Positions 10,320 through 21,401 of a stretch of DNA of 31,981 nucleotides are shown in pieces (position 1 is the first letter of the stretch; each line of letters starts with the position of its first letter). The notes under the pieces are model-generated. The model made no database searches. It worked only from the letters and a program-made list of their open reading frames with translations, and was not told where the DNA came from. The translations under genes were made by a program, and so were the position numbers. Source of the DNA: Phlegmacium glaucopus (lineage: Eukaryota > Basidiomycota > Agaricomycetes > Agaricales > Cortinariaceae); the NCBI GenBank assembly GCA_015039465.1, contig MU130163.1, forward strand, positions 1 through 31,981. Reading direction: 5' to 3'.

Positions 10320-10470
10320 AATTGAAACCCTTGAAAAACCCTTGAAAACCCTTAACCCTTGTCAATAGTAAGGGTTTTCCAAGGGTACAAAATGCCAACC
10401 CTTACTCCTACCCTCCGTACCCTTACCCCAGACCCTCCAGGGGTTTTGAAACCCTTGACAATCACTAGCC
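10320..10470. repeat. ACCCTT-type repeat, inverse partner of 7604-7765
   Basis: Contains repeated AACCCTTGA and TACCCTTAC units and an internal inverse GTAAGGGTTTTCC. It ends ACCCTTGACAATCACTA, matching the complement of the left block's boundary. Confidence 0.55.
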
Positions 10471-11010
10471 GTCCAGCTGAGCCGCTATTTTGGGCTGGCT
10501 GCACTGGTAAATTGGCTCCCAGGTCAGAGCCAAGTGGCTCAAGCCATGCCTTCAGTCACATAAGACTGGTAAGAGGTAATCTATTAAAAAAACTGCTTGG
10601 AACATTAGAATACAACTATATTAGACATTCCAAGTATCAATTTTACCATAAATTCTGGTATCCCATCCCTAGAGCCAGGCAACTGCCTCCTATGACCATA
10701 TTTGGTAATATCTACAAGAAGACAAACAAGGCCAAACTTGAGCCAAACATTTTTGATATCTGACTCTAAAAGATGTTACAGCATGTTTTTGGTGATAAAT
10801 ATAGTGTACACAACTTGAACTATGGTTAAAATGTATATCTGAGGCTTAGCACACAAGTAGGACCATGGGTGACCAATTTTGGTGATCCTAAATCAGCTCA
10901 GCAGCCCAGAGCCACTCAGGGCGGCTCTGGGTCATTACAATCAGCTCAGGTGCCTGGGCCGCGCCATGGGCGAGCCAGGCCAAGCTGTGGCAACACTAGT
11001 CTGGGGTCCC
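10471..11010. other. Unassigned stretch with CAGCTGAGCC-like motifs
   Basis: CAGCTGAGCC/GGCTCAGCTG-like words occur near 10475-10550 and, inverted, near 10885-10990, suggesting another decayed inverted-repeat element. No coding region is supported. Confidence 0.35.
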
Positions 11011-11122
11011 CAGCCATTTTCTCATTCCATATGGATGGATCCATACCCATTCCATACCCATTCCATGGAATATACAGATGGACTCCATACCTATTCCATA
11101 CCTATTCCATGGAATAGAGATG
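11011..11122. repeat. TTCCATGGAA minisatellite, left fragment
   Basis: Copies of CCATACCCATTCC and the palindrome TTCCATGGAA recur here and resume at 21358-21401, 22147-22256 and 22501-22790. The array is interrupted by three insertions. The last five bases (AGATG, 11118-11122) are the target duplication of the copia-type element. Confidence 0.75.
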
Positions 11123-11252
11123 TGTTGGATTTTTGGGACTAGCAGTGCCTGTTACAAGTGCTCGAAATATTACTAAGCAAATGTAATGTAAATAAAATGT
11201 AAGTATAAGTCCCTAAAACAGTAATAACTGTCTAAGCACAATAATTTCCACA
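11123..11252 (-). repeat. 3' LTR of the copia-type element
   Basis: 130 bp, read on the minus strand from TGTGGAAATTATTGTGC to ...AAAAATCCAACA. It is preceded on that strand by the G-rich tract CGAGGGGGTG, a good polypurine tract. Confidence 0.85.
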
Positions 11253-11328
11253 CACCCCCTCGAGCAAAAGACAGTAATGATCAATATAAAAGAAATGAAA
11301 AGAATGAAAAGACTAGACACCCCCTGAA

Positions 11329-11998
11329 TCACATAGCATAACTTTCAGAAACATCAGAGTCTCCATCAGAATTATTATGTCTAGGGGAAAAGAAAGCAGT
11401 CGAGGCAATATGTGATTCCTTCATTTTCTGGCGACCAATACTTTCACATTCCTTGATATCCTTTGCTTTGGTAGGGCACGAACCAGCAAAATGACCTTTT
11501 TGAAGACAGTAAAAACAGGTGATTTTGAGGTTTCCTTTTTTGAATCGTTGGATATACATGGCTGAACTTTCAGGATTCTCCTCCTTGATATGTGAGCCAA
11601 GTTGTCAAGCTTCTTCATTGAGTAAACAATTGATAACAAAATTGAGAGTGAGTTTCTCAGGGTCGAGGGCATCAAAGGAAATTACAACAGGGGTATAGGA
11701 AAGGGGTAGACCAGCGGTGAGGATGACAATCATATCTTCATCAGAAACTGTGATGTCAATGTTTTCAAGACAGTGGGTGCAAGTTTGTACTTCTCCTATC
11801 CAGCTTTCCATAGTCTGACCTTCAATCATGGTAGCAGTGATGAAATAACGACAGAGTTGGAGACGACTACCGAAACCTTGAGCACGATGGACCTTCGCAA
11901 GGGATTCCCATACAACTTTGGGATTTGGGTTACCCATGTGAGCCAGCTGTGAATCATCAACCCTCAAGACCATTTCAGCCTTACAAGAAGCCTGCCGT
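11329..11998 (-). pseudogene. Copia-type gag, C-terminal part
   Basis: Continuation of the gag started at 20635. The frame matches the copia gag-polypeptide (UBN2) family: VDDSQLAHM, WESLAKVHRAQGFGSRLQL and similar blocks. It then carries a CCHC zinc knuckle, CFYCLQKGHFAGSC (about 11489-11530), and ends ...SESYAM before TGA at 11329. One in-frame TGA after LLNEEA, near 11606, breaks it; the position normally holds Arg, so a CGA to TGA change is likely. The upstream end is the insertion site of the solo LTR. Confidence 0.8.
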
Positions 11999-12863
11999 TG
12001 ATAGGATCCATATAGCCTCTAGGTTTGTAAACTGGTTATTTTTGCAATTTAACAACTTCGCAGTATATGTGGATGCCTCGCGGGTACCAACCTCATTCGC
12101 ACTCTCACTCACGGTTCTCGCATATCCTTCGCACCTCGCATAACATGATATAGTACTCACATAACCTTCGTACATCACTTCTACAACCTTCATAACTATC
12201 CAAAGCACCCTAATTCCTCTTCACACTTCATATTTCAACATATCTTCAGTTCTCTCAGTTAATATTGGACTTAACCATTCGACCCCTTCGCAACCATACC
12301 TTTGCACAGCCATTCTCTAATCTCGTGGTCTTTCACAGTTCACACACGCATTCCTTATCTCTCCGTGCATCCTTTGCATTGGTTTTATTGTGGTTCGTGT
12401 TCTTTTGCATTTACTTTCTTTCATCTTTCCATATATATATTTTTATCATTCTTTCGAAACAGGAGGTCATTCAACTGACCTCCTTACTCATCACCTTTAT
12501 TTTTACTTTATCTCCTATCCCTTCATTACCAAACTATTGGGCCCATGTGACTTCGCATTAGCTCAATTCTTACATTACTGTTTCGCATATCCGCACCTGG
12601 TTAGTTCTTTACTCTTGTATTAAGTACCTGTAGCAAGTAGGAAGACCGGTGAACAGGAGACGGCCAGAGTTTTGATCCCATAAACTTTGCAGCAACGTTC
12701 TAAGTCAATAGTCTCATCCTTTAAGCTACTTTGCGTACCGCGTTATTGTTCGTGAACCTCACTATCTTTGTGGTCTACTCTTCTTGTGTATTTCAATACC
12801 GCAAACTTCTCTTTAAATTCTATTGAGGAAATCTACATTAACCCCTCTGAACTATGTTACTAC

Positions 12864-12883
12864 TTTTTTTTTTTTTTTTTTTT
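12864..12883 (-). other. LINE poly(A) tail
   Basis: Twenty T residues on the plus strand, directly next to the 10 bp target duplication. Confidence 0.9.
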
Positions 12884-15800
12884 AATTCCTATTTTATTCT
12901 CCGTTGTGGTGAACCATATGTCAGAGATTACGTACACTGTGATTAACTACTGTAAAGGAAAAACTAGCCTTAACTATGTAAAGGATCTGCGGCAACTGCG
13001 TGAAGGTCCCATAAGCAGGCTTCGATGTGATGATAATGCTGTAATAGTAAGGGATGCTAAAATCGGGGGTAAAGTATATTAAATGAAGATTAATATGAGA
13101 ATTAATGTGGGGGGCCGGAGTAACATCAGAAAGGTGAACGGGGTGAGGAGTGATATTGGATAATGTTTAATTGGATGGGTTGCAGAATCTTTTTGTGGCT
13201 TTGATATACCGGAACAGAGGTTTCAATGCAGCGGGCGAGTTGAGTATCTTTGCTAGATCATGTGCTATCGGTCCTAGCAAGGCTTGCATTATGAGCCTGG
13301 GTGCCCTGAACGCTGGGCATTGGAGGATATAGTGTAACACCGTTTCGTCGTATAGTTGGCACGTAGGACATAGAGGCGAGTCCGTCTTGCCCAGACGGTA
13401 CAAGTGCTTGGCGAGGGGTGCATGGGTGGTTCTGAGTTGAGTGAGGATGGAGGTGTGTTTTCGCGAGAGGGGGCGTGTCAATATAAGATACTTGTTCGTG
13501 GGTGCTGATGGTAAAATGGACCTAAAATGATTGTGTCTGGGTGATTTGTTCCATTCGAGCTGCGCAGTAGATTTTAGTTCTGCGTGGAAGGATTGACATA
13601 TTGCTGATTTGCTGTGGGGTAACTCTTTGCGAAGAAGTTTAGGTGGGTTGGTGCACCTGCTGTGCCTCTCTGACGCAGCTTTTCTGGCCTCTTCGTCTGC
13701 TCTCTCGTTCCCTACTATGCCTTCATGGCCCGGCGTCCATCTGAAGGTGAGTATGATGTCCCTATGCTTGTTACATGTGGTGTTGATCTCCTGGATTAGC
13801 TCGTTGATAAGATAGTGGCTCACCGCCGGTTTTGTGAGCAACGTTGCTTTGATGATTGCTTGGTTGTCTATCGCTATCGTTGCCGTTTTGATGTTACGTT
13901 CCCTGGCCAGCATCCTGACTCCTATTATGGCTCCTACGCCTTCTCCTTCGTACACTGTATGCTGCTCATTCGTGCCCAAGTAGTAGTTTGCTGATAGCTT
14001 TTCCCGATCTCCTCTGAATAGCACTGCCCCTGCCCCTATGTTGCCGTCTAGCCCCGAGCCATCCGTATAGACTCTCACGTCCGCTATATCCTCCTTGTCG
14101 TCCTCGATCGCTTCCTCCTTTGTCCCTGCTATCCTAATATTGAAGTTTGGTATCCATTTGTTGTTGTGTTGAACTGTATTAATATTTTCGATTAGTGTAG
14201 GTTTAATATTATATCTGTGAAAGAGAATGTGTAAAGGAGTGGGGTGACGTTTGACTAGCCACAGTGCCGCGTTTCTGACAGGCTTGTGCAGGGCGTGGTT
14301 TGGGGGAAGCGTAGCCATACAAAGTGTAGCTCGATGGAGATGTTTATCAACTAATAAATGAAATGGTAACAGGTTAGCCATGATATCTAACATATCTGTA
14401 GGTGACGTGGGCATAGCGCCTGTAATCATAATGGCAGCTTGCCGTTGAATTGTAGCGAGTTTAGTAAGAGTGGGGTTGTTCTTGCCCCTGCCCCCTGCGC
14501 TCGTGGTGACTTTACATTGCGGGGTGAGGAAGATGTCGGCGGCATATAGCATTCTGGGGATTGCGATAGCGAGGTAGAGTTGACGTAAGTACATTGCTGA
14601 GATACCGTGTGATTTGTGGATGAGACGACGGAATTGGATGAGCCAATCCTGGCCGTTGGTGAGTGCGGCAGCACCCTGGGCTTTCCACAAGAGCTTGTTG
14701 TTGACCAAAACTCCTAGGAATTTGGCTGTTTTGGCAGATTTGATGCAGTTACAACCTAGCACGAGGTTGTGTCTTGGTGTCGGAACCCGTTTGTTATGCA
14801 TGAAGGTATGTGGAACAGTCCGTTTAGTTAAGTCAAGCAACTGAAACTTATCGATCCCGAATTTGCAGTTGTGCCTCTTGGCCCAGACTGAGATGCCGTG
14901 GGGTCGATTCATAATGTGCTGTAGTTTATGGTGCGTTTCCATGAAGTCCTTTCCTGTTACAATGACTGCGGCGTCGTCAACATATAGGAGAATTGTTTCA
15001 CCTAACTTGGGATCCGGGATTTTAAGAATATCGGCGTTGTATAAGAGATAACAGATCCCTGAGAAGGGGTCGCCTTGATCTAAACCGTTGTTGACTGCGA
15101 AGAGGGCTGTTTTATGATTATCAAAACTGATCGTCATTTGTCGGTTATGTAGTCTGAGTTTCATCCATGTGGTGTATTCTATTGGTATGCCCTTCATGCG
15201 CATGTTGTGAACCAGCCTGTCTATGTTGACGCTGGGGAATGCAGCCTTGACATCTAGGAAAAGAGCTGAAGCTACTAAACCCTTCCACCAGGTGTCTTTG
15301 ACAATCTTTGTGAATAGGTGGAGTGAGTCGGCAGTGGTACATCCTGGACGGGCGCCAAAGTGGTTGGAGGGCAGAATGTCGAATTTTTCGCACATTGTGA
15401 CTATATCTTTTGTGTGACACGCGTTAAGTAGTCTGGCCATACTGTCTGAAAGGACGATGGGGCACCATGCTGAGGGGACTGTGTAATCTGATTTGCCTGG
15501 CTTCTTCATGACTAGAGTGTCTGTGAGCGCCCAGTCATCTGGGTAATAGCTGAGCATGTGAGTGGCTCTGAATAATGGGCCGAGATAGGGGACTAGAACT
15601 TCTCTGGCGTTAACGAGCACGCTATTTGGGATGGTGTTCTTCCTTGAGGCTTTGAATGGTTTCAGTTTTTTGATTGAGTGATGGATTTGCTCGTCTGTGA
15701 TGTTTGTGAAGGCCCATTTTGGGGTTGGGTACTCTGCGTCAGGGGGGACTATGGGTGTGAGTGGGTTAGGTTTTGGGAAGAAAGTGTTGTAAAAGAGTTT

Positions 15801-16747
15801 CCCTTTGCTTTCATTGTTGTTCGCCTCGATGGTTACCCTTTTGGTTGTTGGATCAGTAACTTGTAGTGACAGCACTCTCGACCTGCCCGCGTCTGTTGCT
15901 AGCCCTGTGACCAGTCTACTAGCCTTCCAGACGCTTGCCTCATCTATTCCTTCTAGCCAGTCAGCCCAGTGTTCTATCTTGGCCTTCCTAATTGCCTCTG
16001 CATAGTCGTTCCGCTGTCTACGGTATTCCTCGTGAACTGGGTGTTGTTGGTTCCAACGATGATATTTGGACTTGGCACCTAGCCGCCGCGTGTTCTTTTT
16101 TGCCATTTCCAGGTCCTTGTTCCACCAGTGTTTCGAATATGGGCTCGGTTGTGACAATTTGACGTTCTCTTCGATCGTGTACTGTATTGCCTCATTGAGT
16201 CCTTTAAGCTTCTGGTCGAACTTGTGAATGGACTGGATTTCTGCAGGGGGGGGAAGCCCATCTAGTTGTTCCTGTAAGGTTTCAGTTAGTTTAACCCAAT
16301 TTGCGTCTCTGAAGTTTTGTCTAGGCTCCCATGCGTCCTTGGGGGCCTGAATGTCGAGCTCCGTAATGATAGGGAGGTGATCCAATTTGATGGGTCTGTT
16401 AGCGTCGTCAGTGTAACATTTAATAATACCCCGAGCATGTCTTCTGAGCAAAAGACATTATCGACTCTTGTGAAATTACCGGATCCGTGGGCCTTCAGTG
16501 TTGGAATGAATGGTGGTAAGGCCATCTTCATGCTGTGGCAGCCCAGCATGTTGAGTAAGGGTTGGGCGAGGTCGAGGTTGTGCCTGGTGAATAAGTGGTT
16601 GTTGTGTGGTTCGTCCCAAATTGGGTGGTGGCGATTGAAATCCCCTGCCCAAAAGGTGGTGAGCGGGAGGTTGTTACAGCGTTGCTGAGTTGGGTCTTGC
16701 ATGAACGCCGATAGATGGGTTAGCGCGTTGATATGATTTAAATCTGC

Positions 16748-18028
16748 ATAAGCATGGTTTTTGCAATTTTTATCTATTATTTCAGCATAAATATTAATTA
16801 ATGCACCAATAACTGGCTAATACAACTGATAATAAACAAGGGAATCAGAGTTGTCTACCCTACAACTGCTGATTAGACCTATTACTGTGTGACTTAAATG
16901 CATATAGTTAATAAGTGTGGTCAATAGACTATCATTTGTTACACTACAAATTGCATGTCTGGATTAAAACCAATAAATCCATGAATATCCTTATAGACTT
17001 GGCACAGGAAAAGTTAAATAAACAATATTGGGTTAGCAAATGTCATGGGGTGTGATTGTGGAGCAACAGAATATTATTAATAAATATTCAGGGGAAGTTG
17101 GTGCCCTAGCAACAGTGGAAGCAGAATAACCAAGATAGTGGAACCATGTGATTGTGTGGGAATCATGATGATTAAGGATAGGGGGAGTGCTGAACAATCA
17201 AAGATTGTTTCCAGGCACAATAGGCACAGTTCCCACCAAGAGGGGTGGAAACTACCTAAAATTAGGAACATGGGGCTAAAAATAGAACAACCCCTATGTT
17301 TCCAGGAACAATGAGTGCACATGGTGCCAGAACCAAAGTAAGGGTACCAGGAACCAGTATATCTATTTTTGGACATTATCTATTTTTAAATATCTCAAAT
17401 GTATAAAATACCTCCCAGGGTTTGTAAATAGTCAGAAAATTGGATTCTTTCTTTCCCCCCCTCATTTGCAACCTAGTACAGCTCACTGTCTTAGACATTG
17501 AGCAAGAACACTTGTCTTTGAGTAGTGGACTTGAAAATAAATCAGTTTCTCAGAGTTGTTTGACTTGTTGCAATAATTGTTGAATTGTTGTAAAAGTTGT
17601 TGTTGTGTTAAAGTCATAGCAGAAGCAAGAGGGCTTCTTGTGTATGCAATTGTGTTAAAGTCATAGCAGAAGTTTGAGTCTTCTTGTGTATGCAATTGTG
17701 TTGAAGTTGTAACAAAGTCTTGGGCTTTTGTGTACACAAATTGTAAATCAATCAGTAAAGTCTTAGGAATTCTTTGACTGATTGTTGGTGCAAGCCATAA
17801 ATTGCAAAACCACTTAAAAGTTTGATCATCCTTCAATTGATCCAAATTATTGTTGTTGTTGTGTGTATTAGTTGAAGTGAATTTCAAAGTCTTGGAAAGG
17901 TTATACTTTCTAGAAAACCCAACTTGCATTATTAAGATTGTATAAAGTATTGATTGAGTTATTGTTTTGAGTAGAGATTTTTATAATCTTGAAAATACAC
18001 CTTTTCTCAACAACCTCTGTGCAGTTAC
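16748..18028. mobile_element. 1.28 kb insertion in the LINE endonuclease region
   Basis: Flanked by ATCTGC (16742-16747) and ATCAGC (18029-18034), a near-perfect 6 bp duplication that encodes Ala-Asp on both sides, so removal restores ORF2. The insert is AT-rich and non-coding. It has a TATAAAATA box at about 17402-17410, a run of CTTTCTTTCCCCCCC after it, and three tandem copies of about 46 bp at 17606-17743. The ends are ATAAGCATGG and GTGCAGTTAC, with no clear TG...CA or long inverted repeat. About 230 bp of it recurs inverted at 25918-26148. Class is uncertain: an LTR-type or a non-autonomous DNA element. Confidence 0.65.
17606..17743. repeat. Three tandem units of 45-47 bp inside the insertion
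   Basis: Units at 17606-17652, 17653-17698 and 17699-17743 share TGTTAAAGTCATAGCAGAAG...CTTCTTGTGTATGCAATTG. The third copy is the most diverged. Confidence 0.85.
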
Positions 18029-18386
18029 ATCAGCGTCATTGTGTTTGATGTCATTATAGATATTAATAAAATGGAGTGTACCAAACTGGCTGCTGATTTC
18101 TATGGCTGTGATGTTGGGGGTGTCAAAGTGTATTTGCTTCCAGGAGTCCATAGCTAATTCCATGCTGATTAGAATTAGCGAACGGGTGCTGTCCAGTCGT
18201 TTTTTGTGAGTGGTAGGGTATATAACTGACCACAGCGGGTTAGCTCTGGATTTTCCATTAAAGTCAATGAAAGGTTCCTGGAAAAGACAAATATCATAAG
18301 TGTTTTTTCTGAGCGTTTGTAAGAGGTCAATTTGGCTGATGAGGGATTTGTTTGTATTCTGCTGCCATATTCTGAACAGGCATTGT

Positions 18387-20140
18387 TCAATTACCATTAA
18401 GACAATCCATGACATATGACAGTTGCGAGGATTCCGGCAGTGGTCCTATATCGTGGTTGTCTGGGTCCATATCGGCCCATGAAGATGAGATATGTTTGGT
18501 TATGGTGGGTAACTCCCTTTGCGGGTTACTCACTTCCTTGCTGCGTTGCATTTGCGAGAATAGTCCTGGCAGTGTTTGCTGTACTGGTTTAGTCGGCCAT
18601 CTGGAAGGAGGCACGTCCTTCTTAGCGCCTAACGGTTCCAAGTTAGGGTTTTGGCGTCCGTGTTGTCGCCTTATTTGTTGCCAGTCGTTCGAGGTGGAGG
18701 GATGTGGATTGAAGTGAGAGTTGTTGCCATCGCGGTGTGGGGGAGGACTGATGTGGGTGGGAACATGGTGGGTGCTGTTGGCGTGAGACTGCGATGGTGG
18801 GAAAGGGTTAATTTCCGTTGCTTGAGGGTTTGAATCGAGAAGTAGTCTCCACATTTTCAGTTCGTGTGTAGGGAAAAATCTATATTTGGTTTCTGGAATG
18901 TGTAAGTGAAGCTTTTTGGTTTCTTTGATGAAAAAAGGACAGCCTCTATCCGTTGTGCCGTGTCCCTTGACCGTGTCAGCTGGACAATTAGCACAAATAA
19001 AGTTAGCTGTATCATTAATGATGCAGTCGGCTGTTCTGTGGGTGCCCCTGCATCTTCCACAGGTATCCGTCAGTGCTTTACATTCCGTGGTGAGGTGACC
19101 AACTTCTGGCATTTTAGGCACCTTTTGGGTTCTGGGAGTAGCTTCCGGATTGCAACGCATTTACCTTCAATAAAGAGCCCATGTTCAATAGCATGATTGG
19201 CTGGTTGTTTGGAACTGAAAGCGAATATAATGTGAGCCACGTGTTGTGTCTCACTTCGTAGTTGTCTGGGTTTTATGTATTTGGAGGACACGATGGCGCC
19301 AGTATTAATACCGCTGTCGTCCTCTATTTTCAAATGGGTGAAGTCAAGACCAGGTTCATAAGTGGTCGGAACAAATTCTGCTAAAACATAATAGAGACGA
19401 CTCTTGATGTTAGAAGTCCCGTCAAAGTGAGCTTCAAAAGCTTCCTGTGTCTCCGGTTGTCTCAACCAGTCGACCACTTCCTTCAATGTGAGTTGGTATA
19501 AGATGTTACCGTTTCTAGCTATCTTTGCTCCGATGAATTTGACGTTGTCGGGTTTGTCTTCTGAGTTGTCCCCCATCAGATCCAGAGCCATATTGGCCTT
19601 AGCAACTAGTTCTTTTTCAGTAAGTCTGTCTGTGGTCGAAATGGTACCTTTGTGATTCCTTTGTATGAGGAGTTGGCGGTCGTTTGTCTGGCTCTGTGTG
19701 ACCACCATGAGGTGCACATTTGGGACTAGATGGGTTTGGGCTATTTCTGCGTATGAGCGCAGAGTTGTAGTGGTGGTTGTGGTGCATGGTGATGTTTTGT
19801 CGTTTAGTTCTTGAGTAACTTGGGTGATTTTATCAGAAATTTCTGCGCATTCGTCTTTGAGGTTGGCCATGGTGGATGTGATTTCTTTGGCTGCTCGCGT
19901 AACATTTTCAACTGCATCCCTCATTGTTTCCACTTGCGAGTTATAAGTGTCCATCTGTTCTGTAAGCTGCGCCTTTACAGTGGAGGCCAAGACTTCTGCT
20001 GTGTGGTGTATACCAATGTCTGTGACTACGAACGCAAAGGCTCTGATGATGTTGGTCATAGTTTTTGAGAGTTTCGCCCCGTAGGCAAACTGCAGCATAG
20101 CATGTGAGAGGTCTGAGGGATTGACTGGCTCACCCGGCAT
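18387..20140 (-). pseudogene. LINE ORF1, nucleic-acid-binding protein with zinc knuckles, one frameshift
   Basis: Starts MPGEPVNPSDLSHAMLQF. A coiled-coil-like stretch follows at about residues 60-125, then a region resembling the ORF1 RNA-binding fold, then a cysteine cluster. The first knuckle CLKCQ...VGHLTTEC is interrupted by a one-base loss near 19101-19106, which moves the remainder into another frame. A second knuckle, CGRCRGTHRTADC, follows, and a third Cys/His cluster (CANCPADTVKGHG) lies about 20 residues on. The C-terminal third is rich in Pro, His and Asn. The protein would bind LINE RNA and aid target-primed reverse transcription. Confidence 0.85.
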
Positions 20141-20468
20141 GATATATTCTCACGTACGTAGTAGGGCTATGGCCTGCTCTTTGTTACGTATGTCTGTCAT
20201 GGTGCCTTCTGCTTCTTCAAGTTCTCTTCTCGACTTCTTTATTGTGGTTGTAATGCTTTTATGTCTTGTCTGGGGTTGGGAATTGCTAGTGGTATGCGAC
20301 ATGTCTGGAAGGTATATGGAAATACTGCTATGCTACTCTCTGTTCTAGGTTACTGCCCTCAACTTGACGGTATGAGACCGTGAGAAAAAAGTGTGAGGTG
20401 GCGGTACTAGATCAAGAGGCGTCCATGTTACTACTTGTGGTCTGATCCCACCGCAGGTACATCACCAT

Positions 20469-20635
20469 TTACAAAAATTCTTCAGCTTCTCCTTATCCTT
20501 TTCACCTTCAGCCAAGGACTCATAACCAGTAACTAGGTCCCAGTAATCGGCTCAAACTAGAATAGCTTCCATTTGGATAGACCATTCAGGATAGTTTGTA
20601 TGGTTGAGAAGTGGGAATTTCATGGTTTTGGGCAT
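20469..20635 (-). pseudogene. Copia-type gag, N-terminal part
   Basis: The ATG at 20635-20633 gives MPKTMKFPLLNHTNYPEWSI, the typical start of copia gag proteins. The frame continues through MEAILV, a TGA, then ADYWDLVTGYESLAEGE and a lysine-rich stretch ending at 20469. The TGA sits where this family usually has Arg. The frame resumes at 11998 once the inserted DNA and one duplicated tetranucleotide are ignored, so one insertion split a single gene. Confidence 0.8.
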
Positions 20636-20639
20636 ATTT

Positions 20640-21227
20640 GCAGGTGATGGTGAGTGAAAACAAATGAAAACGAGTGAAATCAGGGCAAAAACGGATGGAA
20701 ATGGGTGAAAATGAGTGGAAATGGACAAAACTGAATGAAATCGGGTGAAAATCAGGTGGAAACGAGTGAAATCAGGTGCAAACACGCAAAACCGAGTGAA
20801 AATAGGTGAAAATAGGCCAAATTAAGTGGGAACAGGCCAAATGAGCAATAATGGGCCAAAACAGGCAATAACAGGTTGGACCAAGTGAAAACGGGTGAGA
20901 ACAAGCCAAAACAGGCCAAAACAGGTGAAAACGAGTGAGAAATGGGCCATAACAGGCCAAAAATAGGTGACAGTGAGTGAAAAAGCAGCAAAACGGATGG
21001 GATTCGGCCCCCAGAGGCAGAGACAGAGAGTTTGTCAGTGATTTATGTGATTGCGGTTCAATTCTGTGAAATTTTGGCCTTCCACTGGCAAGTATCAATT
21101 CTCGTGAATTTTGGCCTCCACATGGCTACGTCTGATGGGCTTCGGCCCCCACAGGCAGTGAGAGTTGGGTTGACAGTAAAAACAGGGCAGACGGGATGCA
21201 AAAGATGTACAGGTTGCTGAGCACTTG
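20640..21227 (-). repeat. Leader of the copia-type element with degenerate short repeats
   Basis: From about 20650 to 21000 the plus strand shows GTGAAAA(C/T)GGGTGAAA-like words every 10-20 bp. Open frames through this stretch are low-complexity readings of the repeat. From 21010 to 21227 it is non-repetitive leader sequence next to the 5' LTR. Confidence 0.6.
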
Positions 21228-21357
21228 TGTTGGATTTTTGGGACTAGCAGTGCCTGTTACAAGTGCTCAAAATATTACTAAGCAAATGTAATGTAAATAA
21301 AATATAAGTATAAGTCTCTAAAATGGTAATAATTGTCTAAGCACGATAATTTCCACA
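21228..21357 (-). repeat. 5' LTR of the copia-type element
   Basis: 130 bp, TG...CA, about 95% identical to the LTR at 11123-11252, followed by the AGATG duplication. Confidence 0.85.
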
Positions 21358-21401
21358 AGATGGACTCCATATCCATTCCATACCCATTCCATACCTATTC
21401 C
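21358..21401. repeat. TTCCATGGAA minisatellite, second fragment
   Basis: Continues the array broken at 11122. Contains AGATG (target duplication) and CCATACCCATTCC units. Confidence 0.7.

Larger units (their letters stand above)
13167..18415 (-). pseudogene. LINE ORF2: endonuclease, reverse transcriptase, RNase H
   Basis: Begins at 18415 in an overlap with ORF1. The endonuclease N-terminus (RIWQQNTNKS, LFQEPFIDF, FINIYNDIKHND) runs to 18029. After the inserted element it resumes at 16747 with LNHINALTHLSAFM and the catalytic-region motif WAGDFNRHHP (about 16622-16651). A one-base loss near 16433-16438 shifts the frame. From there about 1090 codons are open to 13167. The reverse transcriptase has FLDVKAAF and the catalytic YVDD (14973-14984). 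RNase H has YTDGSG (about 14053-14070), the later Asp in AIDNQ, and WTPGHEGIVGNERAD. A Cys/His motif, CPTCQ...HYILQC, lies near the C-terminus. Catalytic residues look intact; only the frameshift and the insertion disable it. Confidence 0.9.
12864..20424 (-). mobile_element. Tad1-like LINE, near full length
   Basis: A 20-base T run at 12864-12883 marks the poly(A) tail of a minus-strand LINE. The flanking sequence ATGTTACTAC occurs at 12854-12863 and again at 20425-20434, a 10 bp target duplication. The order is a 5' leader of about 280 bp, ORF1, ORF2 overlapping ORF1 by about 29 bp, a 3' leader of about 280 bp, and poly(A). Zinc-knuckle ORF1, AP-type endonuclease, reverse transcriptase and RNase H are the hallmark set of the Tad1 group. 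It is inactive now: ORF1 and ORF2 each carry one frameshift, and ORF2 also has a 1.28 kb insertion. Confidence 0.9.
11999..20464. mobile_element. Probable solo LTR of about 0.9 kb inside gag, itself split by the LINE
   Basis: The element's own sequence is 11999-12863 plus 20435-20464, about 895 bp without the LINE. Its ends are TGAT and ATCA, and it is flanked by CCGT (11995-11998) and CCAT (20465-20468), a 4 bp duplication with one C/T-type change. Removing it restores the gag frame exactly. TTCGCA-like words recur inside. It has no coding capacity. TG...CA ends and a short duplication favour a solo LTR, with orientation uncertain. Confidence 0.65.
11123..21357 (-). mobile_element. Short-LTR, gag-only copia-type retrotransposon containing nested insertions
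   Basis: Two 130 bp LTRs (11123-11252 and 21228-21357) run TG...CA and differ at seven positions, all transitions. A perfect 5 bp duplication AGATG flanks the element (11118-11122 and 21358-21362). On the minus strand the order is LTR, long leader, gag, purine-rich CGAGGGGGTG tract, LTR. No protease, integrase or reverse transcriptase coding is present. Without its insertions (about 8.5 kb in all) the element is only about 1.8 kb. It therefore looks non-autonomous, comparable to gag-only terminal-repeat elements described in plants. I found no convincing tRNA primer site next to the 5' LTR. Confidence 0.85.
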
